A DNA stretch of 64,000 nucleotides from Maniola hyperantus (GCF_902806685.2 NC_048549.1:10557594-10621593), one strand, 5' to 3'; shown: positions 1-11,270, counted from the stretch's first letter. Numbers and translations: made by a program. Notes: generated from the sequence alone by a model not told the origin.

Positions 1-1170
1 CTAAATGCAGAACTCTAAACTTGGGAGTTGGGACTATAGACAGTGATTCCACTGACTATTAATATCATACGCGATAACAAGGTTGAACGACGGCCAAAGG
101 CCTATTTAACTTCGGTCAAGTGTAAGTAGCCTAAGCAATATCAATATGCTCGGTTCAATAACGCTCTTGTGTGTGCGTCCCAGTTTCTCGGCAACTTTTC
201 TGTACTTTTCCCGTGCATTTACCATTAGGTATAGGAAAGGGTTGAAGAAAGGATTCGCTTTTCTTGTTTTTTTTTCTTTCTTTGTATCCAATAGCTTTGC
301 TATCACCTAATGAAACTGCTTTTTATATTGCGACATGAGAACCTATCCTACTTAACTTCTACTAAGTAATTATGTAAGTAATTTTGATACAAATTTTAAG
401 AGGAAGAAAGTTTTATTTAATTATTATTATTTGTTCTTCCTATCTACCTTTTTAAATATTAGCTAGAAGAGGATAAAATCTAGTCATAAATAAGTAGTTA
501 GGTAAACTTTAATTTTTTAATTTGAATAACTGACCCAGATTTTTAATCACCAGTTTAGAGAACAATAATATTATGTGGATGGGCATTCACATACTTACTT
601 AGGTATAGGTAATATATTTATGTCTGGAGTCCTGATAATAATAATAATTGTAACAAGTTGAAACATTAAGTTCCTAGGTATTTTCACAAAAACCGTACAT
701 ACAGATAAAACAAAGAGCAGCTTTTGCAAATGATCAATACATTAAGCGTTGAAAACATTTTCGCAGTTTTCGAACGCTGTCTACGAAAAACGAATTCTGC
801 GACTAAACAAAAGGGATAAAAAATACTGGCCGACTGTACCAATGGTGCCTTTCCTTTACTTACCTGCTGTTTCATTTGCAGTTGTTGCAAATGAAAATAT
901 ACAAGTTTATGCTGTCCTTTGTGTTACATTTCTAATTTGTTTCCCTATTATCTCAGCTTTGAGGGTCTCTCTGTCGTCTGCAATATGGTTGCTTGCCTCT
1001 GTCTTTATAGGGATTGTTTTGCGAGGGAGTGTTTGGGGTCACTGTTGTATACCTACTTGCCTGACCTGACCTATATTCTCTCACAGAATTTATAATGTTT
1101 CTTTTAGGCGGGATGCTAATAAGCGGGACCTGGAAAACCCTAAGCTCAACCCAAAATCTCTTGTTTACAG
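1..1170 (+). other. Src64B intron or upstream sequence
   Basis: AT-rich non-coding sequence with no recognised repeat. I searched for a Met-Gly start exon of Src64B and did not find one. Predicted to be the 3' part of a long first intron. Confidence 0.6.
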
Positions 1171-1308
1171 TATACCCAGCATACAAGAAGAACGAGGCAG
1201 GCTTCACAACATGCCCATCGCTGGAGACGCGGTACACAGGCGAGCCAAACAACCGCGCGGTTACACGCAGACCAGCAGACATCGTGCGCACCAGAAACCC
1301 TGGAGCAT
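1171..1308 (+). CDS. Src64B: Src64B exon: unique N-terminal linker
   Basis: Acceptor TTGTTTACAG ends at 1170 and donor GTAAGT starts at 1309. The frame YPAYKKNEAG...TRYTGEPNNR...ADIVRT leaves one base that joins the two leading bases of the SH3 exon in phase. It resembles the fly Src64B linker (YKK, then SRYTPDPNHR, then DIIRPRT). Short and weakly conserved, so less certain than the domain exons. Confidence 0.8.
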
Positions 1309-4300
1309 GTAAGTTCTCTTTCTTAGATTTTTTTAATAGATTACTAGATGGCCTGGCGTCGCTCGGGTGGAATTTCTGAGTGCGGGTTTACGTTACAGAG
1401 CATACATATAGTCCGCGACAGGTCGTGATGGCAATCGGGGTATGAGGCGGTGGGACGCTTCGCACACCCGCACGTCTCCCGTGCTCGCCCACACCGGGTA
1501 CGCGGGGCCTGTGCGGGTGTGCACAACGGTTTGACCTATGTGTTGATATGTCAGTCAGTTCTTCTTTTCATATTTAAACAAATAGTAAGATTTTTTATTC
1601 AAATAAACTTTTACAAGTATTTTTTGAATCGTCAAATGCGGTTCCGAATGCCTTTTGTACCGAGAAGAACCAGCCATTTATTTAGATTTAGTAAGATTAT
1701 GCATATAGAGAAGTAACGCTTAATTGCAAACCTGATGGTATTTTGATAAAAACGTTAATTTTAATGTTTCTTCTTTGATGGTCACATAGTATTTTGATAT
1801 CAATAGCATTTTACTAATCAAACAATGAATTCTACCTAAATATTGCATAGTTTATACTAGAACTGAGTCACTAAGTAATGGCTAGCTAATAAGGTAACGG
1901 CGGTTGTGGACTAACGATCTGAATATTTAAAATGAAATTAAGCCATCCAAGTTACGCATTTCTATATTCATTAAGCAACGTCGCCAGACGAGGGAAACTC
2001 GGAAAGGACGCCTTCCTTTAGTGGAGCCTTGGCTTTATGCCATTATGCGATTATGTTTGTTGAAGATCTTAATGCTTTAAGAAGTTTTGTTCGACCAAAC
2101 CGCTACGGTGTAGTTGCTACAAAGATCCTTGAGATCTAAATAGTCCCTAAAGTGTCTGGAGAATAGAAGCGACTGAGCAAAATGCCGAACATTGAGCTGT
2201 TTCAGTAACCTCCATCTGAGAACTTCAGAGAGGTGTGGTGGGGGGTGTACAATTATTTATCTGACCTATCGTGTTTCCTGTTACTTATAACTTCAGTTCC
2301 TTCAAAACTAAGAGTAGACATTCAGGCAACCAACGTAGATCTTATCGTTGCTTTTCATCAGGCATTATTGTCGTCACGCACAAGCCTTTCTATACCTTTG
2401 TACAAAAGAACAAACTGTCACATCGTACAAGGATCAGCTTAAATTGAACCTAAGATATTGTTCGTTGATTTTTCTATATAACGTAGACGCTGAGAAGAAT
2501 TTCAGAAATTTCATCCGACCGAAGTCGGGACAGATCAACTAGTTTTCCGCTAAAAAAGTAATTATCCGTGAATTTTCAAGGTTGAGCATAATGTGTCTTT
2601 TGAGAATTCTCAGGTAACAAAAAGTAATGCGTATAATTTTTTGTAGAAGATAGCCAAAGACTAATCAATTTTCTCATTTGGGTTTTCAGGTATATCGAAC
2701 GGCGGGCGTCGTGTAGTGAAAGCACTATGTGCGTACACGGCCCGAGCGGAGTCCGATATCTCCTTCCGCAAGGGAGACCGTATGGAGGTGCTGAGCGATG
2801 CGGAACCAGACTGGTGGCGAGTTTTGCACCTGTCTACCAGGCGGGAAGGACTTGTACCAGCTAACTTTGTAGCGGAAGAAAGTTCCGTGGAGTGTGAGGA
2901 GTAAGTTGAACACTTTATCTTAGTACTTGGATCTGGAGGCACTGAATGACGTGGAGTCCAATTGGTGTAGGGTTAAAATCTCTCCACCAGGTGGGAGGTG
3001 TTTTGGAATCAGCTAATTTTTAGCGGAAGACAGATCGGTGGAGTGTAAGTAGTAAGTTGAACATGTAGATAATAATAATCCATGAAAATTTAGCTTCTAT
3101 ACTAGAGAGATCGTATAGAGGTGACGCGGAACATGACTGGTGGAGAATTTTACATCTTTCCACTAGTCGGGAGAGATTTAACTTATCTACCGTTGGATCA
3201 GGCATAACCGTATGAAGATTTCGAGGATTCGAGGTCGGCAAGGTGTCGAAAATTGTGCAAGCTTGTGAAATTTTCTCTGCAATCTTAAAACATTGTAAAA
3301 TTAACTTTGCTCCTGGAAAGTCCCTGCACTCTTAAATAACCCAAAGATAGCCAAATAGCTATCTATACTGATATTTCTGGTAGAAACAATGGATTGAACT
3401 GTAAATGTTGATTGTTCAATGTATATCCATAAAAGGTCACGGAAATATAGTAGGTACCTATTCTATTGGACAGTAGGTATAAGTATATAAGTTGTATTGG
3501 ACTGTCCTCATAACAACAAATGTGTTCACCAACTTGATGCTAAAGACAACCTTGATGTTACAGCTGGTTCTTCCCACACGTATCAAGGAAGGAGGCTGAC
3601 AAACTACTCCTAGCCGAAATCAATCCTCGAGGAACCTTCCTCGTGAGGCCTGCAGAACATAATCCTCACGGCTTCAGCCTTAGCGTCAAAGATTGGGAAG
3701 AGGGCAGAGGGTATCATGTGAAGCATTATAAGATTAAGCCATTGGATAATGGGGGATTTTATATTGCGACGAATCAAACGTTTCCAAGTTTACCCGCACT
3801 GGTTATGTCGTATACGAGTGAGTCCTTTTGAGTTATGTTAAATCTACAAATTAGGAACCAAAAGAAGCAAAATTTGAAACTACCTTCATAATTTATGAGC
3901 CCTAGAATAATTTATGGGAATTTGTTTGGCAATTGAATTTCTAGCTATTAAGTCTTTCTTCGTTGTTATCGATTACAGAATCGATCATTTTTATGCTTTT
4001 TTTGTTTGGTTTTGGGCATTTGGGTTACACTGGTATACAGTCTAAAAATACTAATACATTACTCCTACCGCTGTTATTTTCTACTACACTGCATATACCT
4101 GCTACTTCTTGTATTTTATAACCCAATGTCCTGTCCCTACATAATGTAAATAGTACTTACAAAAAACATAACCAACTAACCAAAAATAACTCATAATTCC
4201 AATGATGTGTACTCACGCTTTCCAGAGAATGCGCTAGGCCTGTGTCACGTGCTAGCGCGGCCCTGTCCCAAACCTGAGCCACAGATGTGGGATCTGGGGC

Positions 4301-5558
4301 CAGAGTTGCGGGACAAATGGGAGATTCCGCGGAGCCAGATACAACTGATCAAGAAACTGGGCCAGGGGAACTTTGGAGAAGTGTACTACGGGAAATGGTG
4401 TAACAACATTGAGGTAAGATATGATTTTTGTATTTTCAACTACCTTAATTGCCCACGAGCTAGATGTGAACCATGGGCTAGAGGTACGGGATTAATGGTA
4501 GATCCCATGGAATCAGGTACATCTGGTTTAGAAGGCCAAGAGTATTAGCTTAATCCACAAACTTGCGAATTTAGCCATCAATGAAAATATTGTGAATGTA
4601 CCTAATAAATATTTTGGACTTCATATTAAACTAGTTCAAGCGATTTTTTATAAGTAGGTAGGATGTAGCAGTTGCAAACGATGAATATGATGATGATGAT
4701 GATGATATGAAAATTATTTTAACATGCCTGAGTGCAGTGTTCTGTAAAACTTACCCTACTACTACTGTTTACATGTTGTTTACTGTTTAACTAACAGTTC
4801 TAATATTTTTTTCTGCTTTCCAGGTTGCAGTCAAAACGCTAAGAGAAGGCACGATGTCCAAACAAGCGTTCCTCCAAGAAGCCTCCATTATGAAGAAGTT
4901 CCGTCACAAACGACTAGTCGCGCTTTACGCGGTCTGCTCACAGCAGGAACCTGTGTACATCGTACAGGAGTATATGTGCAAAGGTTCCTTACTGGAATTC
5001 CTTAGAAATGGGGAAGGAAAATCCCTCCATTTTGAGGATTTAGTCTACGTTGCAGCTCAAGTTGCAAGCGGGATGGAGTATCTCGAATCCAAACTACTAA
5101 TACACAGAGACTTAGCGGCAAGAAATGTGTTAATAGGTGAAAACAACGTAGCGAAAATATGTGATTTCGGACTGGCTAGAGTGATCGAAGACAACGAATA
5201 CTGTCCCAAACAAGGATCCCGATTCCCTGTCAAATGGACGGCTCCCGAAGCAATTATTTATGGACGTTTCTCTATAAAAAGTGATGTTTGGTCGTATGGA
5301 ATTTTAATAATGGAGTTGTTCACATATGGCCAGATACCGTATCCAGGGTTGCATGGGAAAGAAGTCATCGAACAAGTGGAAAGAGGTTATAGAATGCCTA
5401 AACCTGTGGGTCATTATCTGCCAGACGATATTTATAGACTGATGCTTCAGTGTTGGGACGCTATCCCAGAGAAGCGACCGACGTTCGAATTCTTGAATCA
5501 CTATTTCGAATCGTTCACAGTAACCAGTGAGATACCGTATAGAGAAGTGCAGGACTAG
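1171..5558 (+). CDS. Src64B: Src-family tyrosine kinase Src64B (5' exon missing)
   Basis: Non-receptor tyrosine kinase of the Src family, acting at the inner plasma membrane in actin, ring-canal and adhesion signalling in flies. Five exons join in phase: 1171-1308, 2690-2900, 3564-3817, 4226-4413, 4824-5558 (about 507 residues). Order: unique N-terminal linker, SH3 (ALCAYTARAE, DWWRV), SH2 (WFF, GTFLVRP, YHVKHYKI), then kinase. The kinase shows the glycine loop GQGNFGEV, VAVK lysine codon 4833-4835, HRDLAARN (catalytic Asp 5109-5111), DFG at 5163-5171, activation-loop tyrosine in DNEYCPKQG, and PVKWTAPE. The C-terminal tail IPYREVQD holds the inhibitory tyrosine (codon 5538-5540). HRDLAARN together with the SEIPYREVQD tail fits Src64B rather than Src42A or Csk. 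The first exon, expected to carry the Met-Gly acylation signal, is not found here and probably lies left of the window. Family assignment is from recalled homology. Confidence 0.95.
1409..1525 (+). mobile_element. MITE, CGCGACAGG family (truncated copy)
   Basis: Begins with TAGTCCGCGACAGGTCG after TA, then GGCAATCGGGGTATGAGG and a GC-rich core. The right terminal repeat present in the copy at 59291-59464 is absent. GC content is far above the surrounding sequence. Confidence 0.7.
1575..1705 (-). repeat. Interspersed repeat, TGAATCGTCA / GGTTCGGAA family
   Basis: Shares CTTTTACAAGTA, TTGAATCGTCA, GGTTCCGAATGCC and GAGAAGAACCAGC with sequences at 7085-7205, 38215-38330 and 58375-58485. Probably a LINE 3' end; the family name is not known to me. 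Confidence 0.55.
1705..2689. other. Src64B intron between linker and SH3 exons
   Basis: No repeat or coding exon recognised. A few short open frames have no homology that I can see. Confidence 0.5.
2690..2900 (+). CDS. Src64B: Src64B exon: SH3 domain
   Basis: Acceptor GGGTTTTCAG, donor GTAAGT at 2901. Codes RRVVKALCAYTARAESD, GDRMEVLSDAEPDWWRV and EGLVPANFVAEE, a complete SH3 fold with the ALYDY-like strand, the paired tryptophans and the PxNFV ending. SH3 binds PxxP ligands and the SH2-kinase linker in the closed kinase. Confidence 0.95.
2965..3060 (+). pseudogene. Decayed partial copy of SH3 exon (3' part) in Src64B intron
   Basis: Aligns by eye with 2826-2912 of the SH3 exon: shared blocks include CCACCAGGTGGGAGG (exon CTACCAGGCGGGAAGG), AGCGGAAGA, GGTGGAGTGT and AGTAAGTTGAAC, which reaches the splice donor. 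The homologous frame has an in-frame TAG and the match is imperfect, so it is not a usable alternative exon. Confidence 0.75.
3096..3200 (+). pseudogene. Second decayed copy of SH3 exon (central part)
   Basis: Matches exon positions about 2765-2865. Shared blocks are GAGATCGTATAGAGGTG (exon GAGACCGTATGGAGGTG), GCGGAACATGACTGGTGG (exon GCGGAACCAGACTGGTGG) and CCACTAGTCGGGAGAG. About seven bases are missing between them, breaking the frame. It covers a different, more 5' part of the exon than the copy at 2965-3060, though it lies after it. Confidence 0.75.
3564..3817 (+). CDS. Src64B: Src64B exon: SH2 domain
   Basis: Acceptor TTGATGTTACAG, donor GTGAGT at 3818. Codes WFFPHVSRKEADKLLL, then GTFLVRPAEHNPHG with the phosphotyrosine-binding arginine of FLVR, and YHVKHYKIKPLDNGG. 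It starts by completing the Asp codon split with the SH3 exon. Confidence 0.95.
4226..4413 (+). CDS. Src64B: Src64B exon: SH2 end, linker and kinase glycine loop
   Basis: Acceptor CTTTCCAG, donor GTAAGA at 4414. Codes NALGLCHVLARPCPKPEP, then MWDLGPELRDKWEIPRSQ, then the glycine-rich loop GQGNFGEVYYGKW. The proline-rich linker PCPKPEP is the internal SH3 docking segment. Ends in phase 0. Confidence 0.95.
4824..5558 (+). CDS. Src64B: Src64B terminal exon: kinase domain and tail
   Basis: Acceptor CTGCTTTCCAG. One 735-bp exon holds nearly the whole catalytic domain from VAVKTLREGTM to the stop TAG at 5556-5558, with HRDLAARN, DFGLAR, KWTAPEA, SDVWSYGI and CWDAIPEKRPTFEFL. The first codons precede the internal Met at 4854, which is not a start. 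Confidence 0.97.
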   Translation, partial: VAVKTLREGTMSKQAFLQEASIMKKFRHKRLVALYAVCSQQEPVYIVQEYMCKGSLLEFLRNGEGKSLHFEDLVYVAAQVASGMEYLESKLLIHRDLAARNVLIGENNVAKICDFGLARVIEDNEYCPKQGSRFPVKWTAPEAIIYGRFSIKSDVWSYGILIMELFTYGQIPYPGLHGKEVIEQVERGYRMPKPVGHYLPDDIYRLMLQCWDAIPEKRPTFEFLNHYFESFTVTSEIPYREVQD

Positions 5559-6250
5559 GACAGTGCTGTGATATAGTGGAATAGGATTTTTACACTTCAG
5601 ACTTTTTAACACGCTGTGCGTTCAAGTGAAAGCGATGAGCCCGTATTCTTATCAAATTTGGATCTGTAGACGGTTAAACGCTGGACATTTTTTTGGCTGT
5701 TGGAGGTGATAATATGATGTCGCATTGCGAATATATACAGTTTATTCGAGTTAAGAAAATAATTATTCCTTGCCAGCCCCAAATTCTGATCTAAAAATGA
5801 ATTTGGTTTCCTAGCACGATAGAAGAATTTTTGACTTCAAACGGAAAACTCCAGGAAAATACACAGTCTTGTTTACGGTTAGCCACTTTATAGCGTCAAA
5901 TGACATCACTGAGAGGTTGCTTGATTTCTGTGATGTTATTCGATGCTATATAGCGGTCAAAACTTACGAGCTTTATTACTCTAGTCCCTTGACTATTTTA
6001 CTGACCGTATCTTTTTGGTCAGCATTTTTATTTAAAGTCAGATCTTTGGTCAGATAAGAGGTAGCTGGAAAATGTGACAAGACTTATTTTCTTAACGCGA
6101 ATGTACTGTTTAATGACTAAAACAATATTGTTATGTGAATAATAAAAAATATTGAGCTGAACTGTTTATGGGAGATTTAGTTTGGGAGCATTGTGAAAAG
6201 CGTGAGAGATTAAAATTGTGTAGGGTCCTTAGCGAATAAACGAAAATATG
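5559..6250 (+). other. Src64B: Src64B 3' untranslated region (inferred)
   Basis: Non-coding AT-rich sequence after the stop. AATAAA-type signals sit at 6141-6146 and near 6234, either of which could end the transcript. Extent is inferred; no transcript evidence is available. Confidence 0.5.
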
Positions 6251-7084
6251 ACAAGTGTGTGTGTCGATAAAACATAACCAATAAAAGAAAATGACTTCAA
6301 TGTTCAAATCCTACCTGTAATCTGTACTTAGCAACGTTGTTATTTGTTGTACCTTAGTTGTACGCTCTTTTTTGCCAAATGACAATATTGCTAAGGACTG
6401 ATTTCGGATAGATTGATAACATATTATTATTTGTTGCAATTAAGATGTTTTTTCGGCTGAAGATTAATTTTTGACAAAAAACATTGCTAACCAATTTTTT
6501 TAAAGATACATTTATTGTTAATTTCGGCAGATAAAGTCGATTCACAATCAAGTTATCCCAGTTCACTCAGATCTTGATTTTTGTCTAAAAAATTAACTTT
6601 CAGAATCAGTTAGGAAATGATAAACTTAAATTATGCAATTGTAACAAATTCTTAGATCTGGGTCAAGATAATCAGGAAATTTCATACAAACTAAGGCATT
6701 TTTTGAAACAAAAAAATCCTGTAATATTTCTAATCTACTAGAGTTGATAGACTTTTCAAATGCAACTGACTTGAAACTACGGATTAAAATCTACCTTGAA
6801 TGTTCTTGTAAATAGATTGAGTGTTGATTGAAAAACACACACACTTATCATAGTTTCTATTTTAGTATTTTTATACTCAAAGCGTTACTAAAACTATACA
6901 GGAAAGTGTGAGCTTGTCATTTTAATTCACCGGCTTTCATATTATTTGTAGTTATGGAAAATTTGAATGATGTATGTAAAAAGTATCAATTAAGTCTACA
7001 GAAAATCACATGGAACTAATTAAGTCCACTGAAAAGTAATTTAAGTGACTTTATGTCTCTCCTAAATAAGTGCTTATTTCCGAC
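6251..7084. other. AT-rich intergenic sequence
   Basis: Nothing recognised on either strand; no coding signal. Confidence 0.5.
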
Positions 7085-7205
7085 TGGAAATATCGAACGG
7101 TGATAGAGTAACTGCCGAGTTTCTTGCCGGCTCTTCTATGTAGAATTTTCTTCCCCAACCGGTGGTAGAGTCCCATAAGTGTCACTAGTTTTCCTACATA
7201 GTTGA
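7085..7205 (+). repeat. Interspersed repeat, GGTTCGGAA family
   Basis: Contains GAGTTTCTTGCCGGCTCTTC and CCAACCGGTGGTAGAG, as in the copies at 38215-38330 and, in the other orientation, 58375-58485. Confidence 0.5.
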
Positions 7206-7559
7206 TACTAATCGTTTTATTTCGAAATAATAGTATGGGACAGATATTTTTGGTCCCTAATTTCGCACTTCTTCAATGCCTTTAGAACACCGACGCTTTG
7301 GTGTCCTAAAGGCGTAACATCCATAATTCCAATAACGTATTGCGGAAATACCGGTCGGAATTTTGCGATTGTTTGGGACAGGCCAGTTTTTGTGCAAACA
7401 CCTATTTTCTTATTTATTAGCTGTAGCTTAAGCATATTTAGGTATTACGTTGCATTTGTACAAAATCATTCACTGTGAATAGGGATTAAAAATCTAAATT
7501 AATCGTCAGAGCATTTTCGCATTATTTGATCAAATATCCCTTACTAGACACCAATTATA

Positions 7560-9130
7560 TTATTGAACCGATATGTGTATACTTATACCGTTATCGGGTT
7601 CGATACCGATATTTTGGTCGCGTTGTCAAACAAACTTGTAACATTGGTGTAACGGACGATAACGTTCTCGATACTATCGTAATATCGTAAGGGTATTCGA
7701 CATTGATATCGGATCGAATAACGCGAAAGAACTCTTAACGCAATATTTTCATATTCTAAATTGAGATGTGATATTTTTGTATCACTTGAAGTCTAAATTT
7801 CATGCATTTCAATTTCATTTTCACACACTACGTTTTTATTTTTCAATGGTGCTAGCTAGTAGTCGACTTCAATATTTCTAATTATTTTTAACCAAAAATG
7901 AAGATCTCTACACAAAAACAAGGTATATTATAACTATAATAAGTTTGTCGCCAGAGAGTGTAACTTTTTGAATTAACAAACTCATCACTGGAGTTTGCGC
8001 TAGAGTGGAGTTGCGTGGAGCTCGAGCGTGCTTCATACAAACGTAGTTTGATTGAAAAATATATATTATTTAAGCAATCAAACTGCATTCAGTTTTGTAG
8101 ACACGCTCTACAAATTTCATATGTCTGTGATTTATCAGATTGTAGTTTATAACTTTATATTTGGAAGTGTAGTGGGGTCGACTTTATCTTTATATGTTAA
8201 ATAAATCTCTTTCTTCTAAGTTTGCACACAGAACACACATTTCATATTATATTGCGTACAAAATATTTTCAGTCCATTTTTATCGAAAAAAGAAATCATA
8301 GATAAACTATAGACTATAGTGATAAAAAACTTGTATAGAAAAATTTGGATACCCCCTTTAATATACCGAAGTTTATACAGAGTTTATAACGTCGTGTATT
8401 CACCTCGACCGAAATTATTTAGGCTCCTTTGCGAATTTTTTTAATACTTAAAACTTTTTGACAACGACCATAGATAAGCAAACATAGGCGAGTTGTAACA
8501 GGGCGAAATAAGAGTGATATAAAAAGGTCAAAGATACCAGTATCGAAGTTGATATCGATATCAGTATCGTTACAAGAATCGATATTTTTTGCGAAAATAT
8601 TATTTAGGATGTAGTTTGAAGCCGGTCATGTCAATTTTTAATGTTTCGCCTTAATAAAATTTTCTTTTAAACTTTAAGAGTTTAACTAACACAAAAAATA
8701 TAAATGAATCAAAATGTCTAAATGCAAAGGGGCCAAATTCCTTAACGTGAAAAAAAAAATAGCTTTAGGATCATATACCAAAGAGTTATGTACATTATGT
8801 ACAGTACATTATGAGCGAAGGATAGTAATTAAGTGGGGGCATATTTAATTTTTAGCATAGTTAGAAATTGTGACCTGTATATTGTTAATTATTTGACCAA
8901 TATCCTCAATCTTGACATGTGTACGATTAAATTGTATTAATAAAAATATTATATTGTTAAGAACGTTTACACTTTAACCGATTCGATATCGGTATTGAAA
9001 TACCGATGTCACAAAGATACTGGATAAGTAAAATTCAACCAATATTATCGAAAGTACGTGTGGCTTTCTTGCGACGCTGTATATTAGTCGATTACGCTGG
9101 ATATGCAACGTTGATCCTAATCGATAACTT
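7560..9130. other. Intergenic DNA with three TATCG-rich clusters
   Basis: Clusters at 7565-7725, 8530-8590 and 8965-9130 carry many TATCG/CGATA motifs, including TTGATATCGATATCAG. The sequence between is AT-rich with no gene seen. CGATA-type motifs are insulator or DREF-like sites in flies, but a decayed repeat is equally possible. Confidence 0.35.
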
Positions 9131-9189
9131 TAGCCTTTTCGATTCCTCCATGCGTAGAAAGTACGTTAAGCCATCATTCCTTTATCATT

Positions 9190-9366
9190 AGAGCCTCAAT
9201 AGCTCAACCGGTAAAGGAGTGGACTGAAAACCGAAAGGTCGACGGTTCAAACCCCGCCCGTTGCACTATTGTCGTACCTACTCCTAGCACAAGCCTGACG
9301 CTTAGTTGGAGAGGAAAGGGGAATATTAGTCATTTAACATGGCTAATATTCCTTTATTTTTAAAAA
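9190..9366 (+). mobile_element. tRNA-Phe-derived SINE, copy 1
   Basis: The head resembles tRNA-Phe: ATAGCTCAACCGGTAAAG (A box), anticodon loop CTGAAAA with GAA, and CGGTTCAAACCC (B box). The body ends with a hairpin of GAATATTAG and CTAATATTC, then an A/T-rich tail. Copies occur at 35174-35346, 27611-27783 and 60173-60337. Not a functional tRNA gene, since the 3' body is repeated with the head. Confidence 0.85.
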
Positions 9367-9769
9367 AACCTGGTTTATCACTAACATTGATAATAATCGA
9401 TAAACCTATAAACATTTACATGTCTGTTAGTAGGTAAAACATTGTTTCTCACCGCAGTTCTCAATTTCATTATTCTACACTTTCTTTTTACTTAATTACC
9501 TAAGAGTTGAATTCTCGTACTCGTCCGGTTTCAATATTCAATCTATCTCTAATCTGTTGATAATAAGTTATTAAATACTTATTGGAAAGATACACGACCC
9601 CAGCAACGAGAAATATGACTCAGAGCAAGACTTTCTAGGACGAGAGATTTGTTCAACTGTGCTCATCTCACGAACACTGATAGCATTCGTGCATTGCAAC
9701 ACACAATAGTCTGAGAAAAATGGGACCTAAAGCATCTTAATTTAAAGCTCACAATGCAGTAACTCCTAT
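9367..9769. other. Intergenic, nothing recognised
   Basis: AT-rich sequence without coding signal or recognised repeat. Confidence 0.5.
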
Positions 9770-9900
9770 TTTTAACCGACTTTCTAAAAGGAGGTGGTTC
9801 TCAATTCGGACCGTTTTTTTTCGACTTTTTTAAATGTATGTAAGGACAGGTACATCGATTTTTTCCAGGTTTCTGGACCGATTTGCAATTTTATTTTTTT
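9770..9900 (+). repeat. Lepidopteran repeat, AACCGACTT..GGTTCTCAATTCG
   Basis: Starts TTTTTAACCGACTTTC and continues GAGGTGGTTCTCAATTCG. A short opposite-strand copy lies at 55085-55130. I know this motif as a common lepidopteran repeat; its class is not clear. Confidence 0.5.
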
Positions 9901-9904
9901 TCAT

Positions 9905-10080
9905 AGTGTTTCTGCTTGGAGCGCTTGCTATAGATGTATGAATGAACTTGAGTTTTAAAATAAGGGTGTTTAAAGTTTAAAGGGGTAAGGGTAAGATCCA
10001 TTTTACTTTAGCTTAACGTTGGTATGATGTAAGCACATCGATATTGAATCGGGTAATATGGCAACGTTATAACATTCAAT
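9905..10080 (+). repeat. Interspersed repeat shared with 32800-32940
   Basis: Blocks GCTTGGAGCGCT, TAGATGTATG, CCATTTTACTTTA and TTAACG recur in the same order at 32800-32940, so this is a dispersed repeat of unknown class. Confidence 0.5.
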
Positions 10081-10416
10081 TATTGTTCGACTGATCACAA
10101 ACCATGACTTAGCTAATTTTCGTCGCCTCATAAAAGTATTAAAGGTATGCTTTAATCACTTAATAATCTCCTCTCATCGACCTAGTGATTGTGTAAATTG
10201 AGAAAAGTAAAAATAGTGTCTTATAACATTCCAAGTAATCAAACACTTTAAATTTGGACACTTTTGTATGAAACAATTAGATTTGTAAGATTTTGTACAT
10301 ACAATTAAATAAATGTTATTGATATAAAATTGTTTTATTTTTCAATTCTACTCCACTTACAATATAGTACACAGAATAGAATATCTATAAATTAAAGTAT
10401 CGGGCTTAATAATTAC

Positions 10417-10560
10417 ACATCGACCATTAGAAAGAGATAATCGGCAACTTCGGCTTCGTAGAGCGCTGTCTCTGTCGTTGACACTGACAAGTCGCTGACT
10501 AAAAATGTCATCGAATCGGCCGATTATCTCTTTCTAAAGCTTGATATTGTGTAATATTTA
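10417..10560. mobile_element. Diverged fold-back MITE
   Basis: Imperfect inverted repeat: TAGAAAGAGATAATCGGC near the left end and GCCGATTATCTCTTTCTA near the right. The interior has GTAGAGCGCTGTCTCTGTCG, like the CAGTACGCGG MITE family at 23773, 35510, 40307 and 41366. Confidence 0.65.
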
Positions 10561-11060
10561 CTGCCGGATACCTACTTATATTATAATGTAAATTTCACTA
10601 TTTTTGAGACTTATAAAAATAATATACTTAAAGGCTATTAAATAGGTTTCTACATAGGTACAGATTTCCTTTTAAATAAATGCAAAAAATAAATTTTGTG
10701 ACAAATAATGTACGTAAGTTTCTTGTTATTAACGTATCCGAGATTTTTGATACTACTTAATTTCATTAATCGATCTGGATGTTCTTTTTTAATTAAGAGT
10801 TCATTGCTTAAAATTGATTTTAAATCTCATTCGATTTCTAATACACTTTAAAATAATATTAATATTATACATCTTATAATTTATTCACACTTTGTCATTC
10901 CATAAAATAAAATTATAATTGTAAAATGTTACGGGCAAAGTATGCAGAAGTATGTAAGGAACAATTTCCTTGGAACCACAACACCAAACTACCCAGATGC
11001 AAACTTTTTTTTGCACTAAATAAAATTGCTTAAAATTTTTAAGCAATCAAATATCACTTG
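10561..11060. other. AT-rich intergenic sequence
   Basis: Very AT-rich; no gene or recognised repeat. Confidence 0.5.
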
Positions 11061-11130
11061 TATGGTGAAGGAAAACATCGTCAGGAAACCCGTATGCCTT
11101 AAATGTTTTCAAAGGTGTGTGAAGTCTGGC
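11060..11130 (+). repeat. Tail fragment of tRNA-derived SINE (GGTGAAGGAAAAC type)
   Basis: GGTGAAGGAAAACATCGTCA, GAAACCCGTATGCC and CAAAGGTGTGTGAAGTCTG match the tail of the SINE at 46126-46436. Confidence 0.7.
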
Positions 11131-11270
11131 GCAATCACCTCTGATTGGTTGGCACTCTCTCACTATTGGCTACAATGCATTGTTGCAACAAGAATCGCAA
11201 AAATTCAGCACATCACAACAATTGAGATTGCAATAAGACCTAAACCTACTGAGCTGTCAAACGCCATAAT
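11128..11270 (+). repeat. Dispersed repeat with inverted copy at 34140-34325
   Basis: CCTCTGATTGGTTG, TATTGGCTACAATG, ATTGTTGCAA and CAACAATTGAGATTGCAAT recur in the same order on the opposite strand at 34140-34325. Likely a non-autonomous DNA element; ends not defined. Confidence 0.6.

Noticed and set aside
1..1170. Src64B first exon with Met-Gly-Asn-Lys-type start
   Set aside because: Searched for and not found; the one ATGGGC (near 578) is followed quickly by a stop.
4854..5558. Kinase first taken for Csk
   Set aside because: Csk has no C-terminal regulatory tyrosine. The IPYREVQD tail and the SH2-linker motifs fit Src64B.
9190..9262. Functional tRNA-Phe gene
   Set aside because: The tRNA-like head is always followed by the same SINE body and occurs in four dispersed copies.
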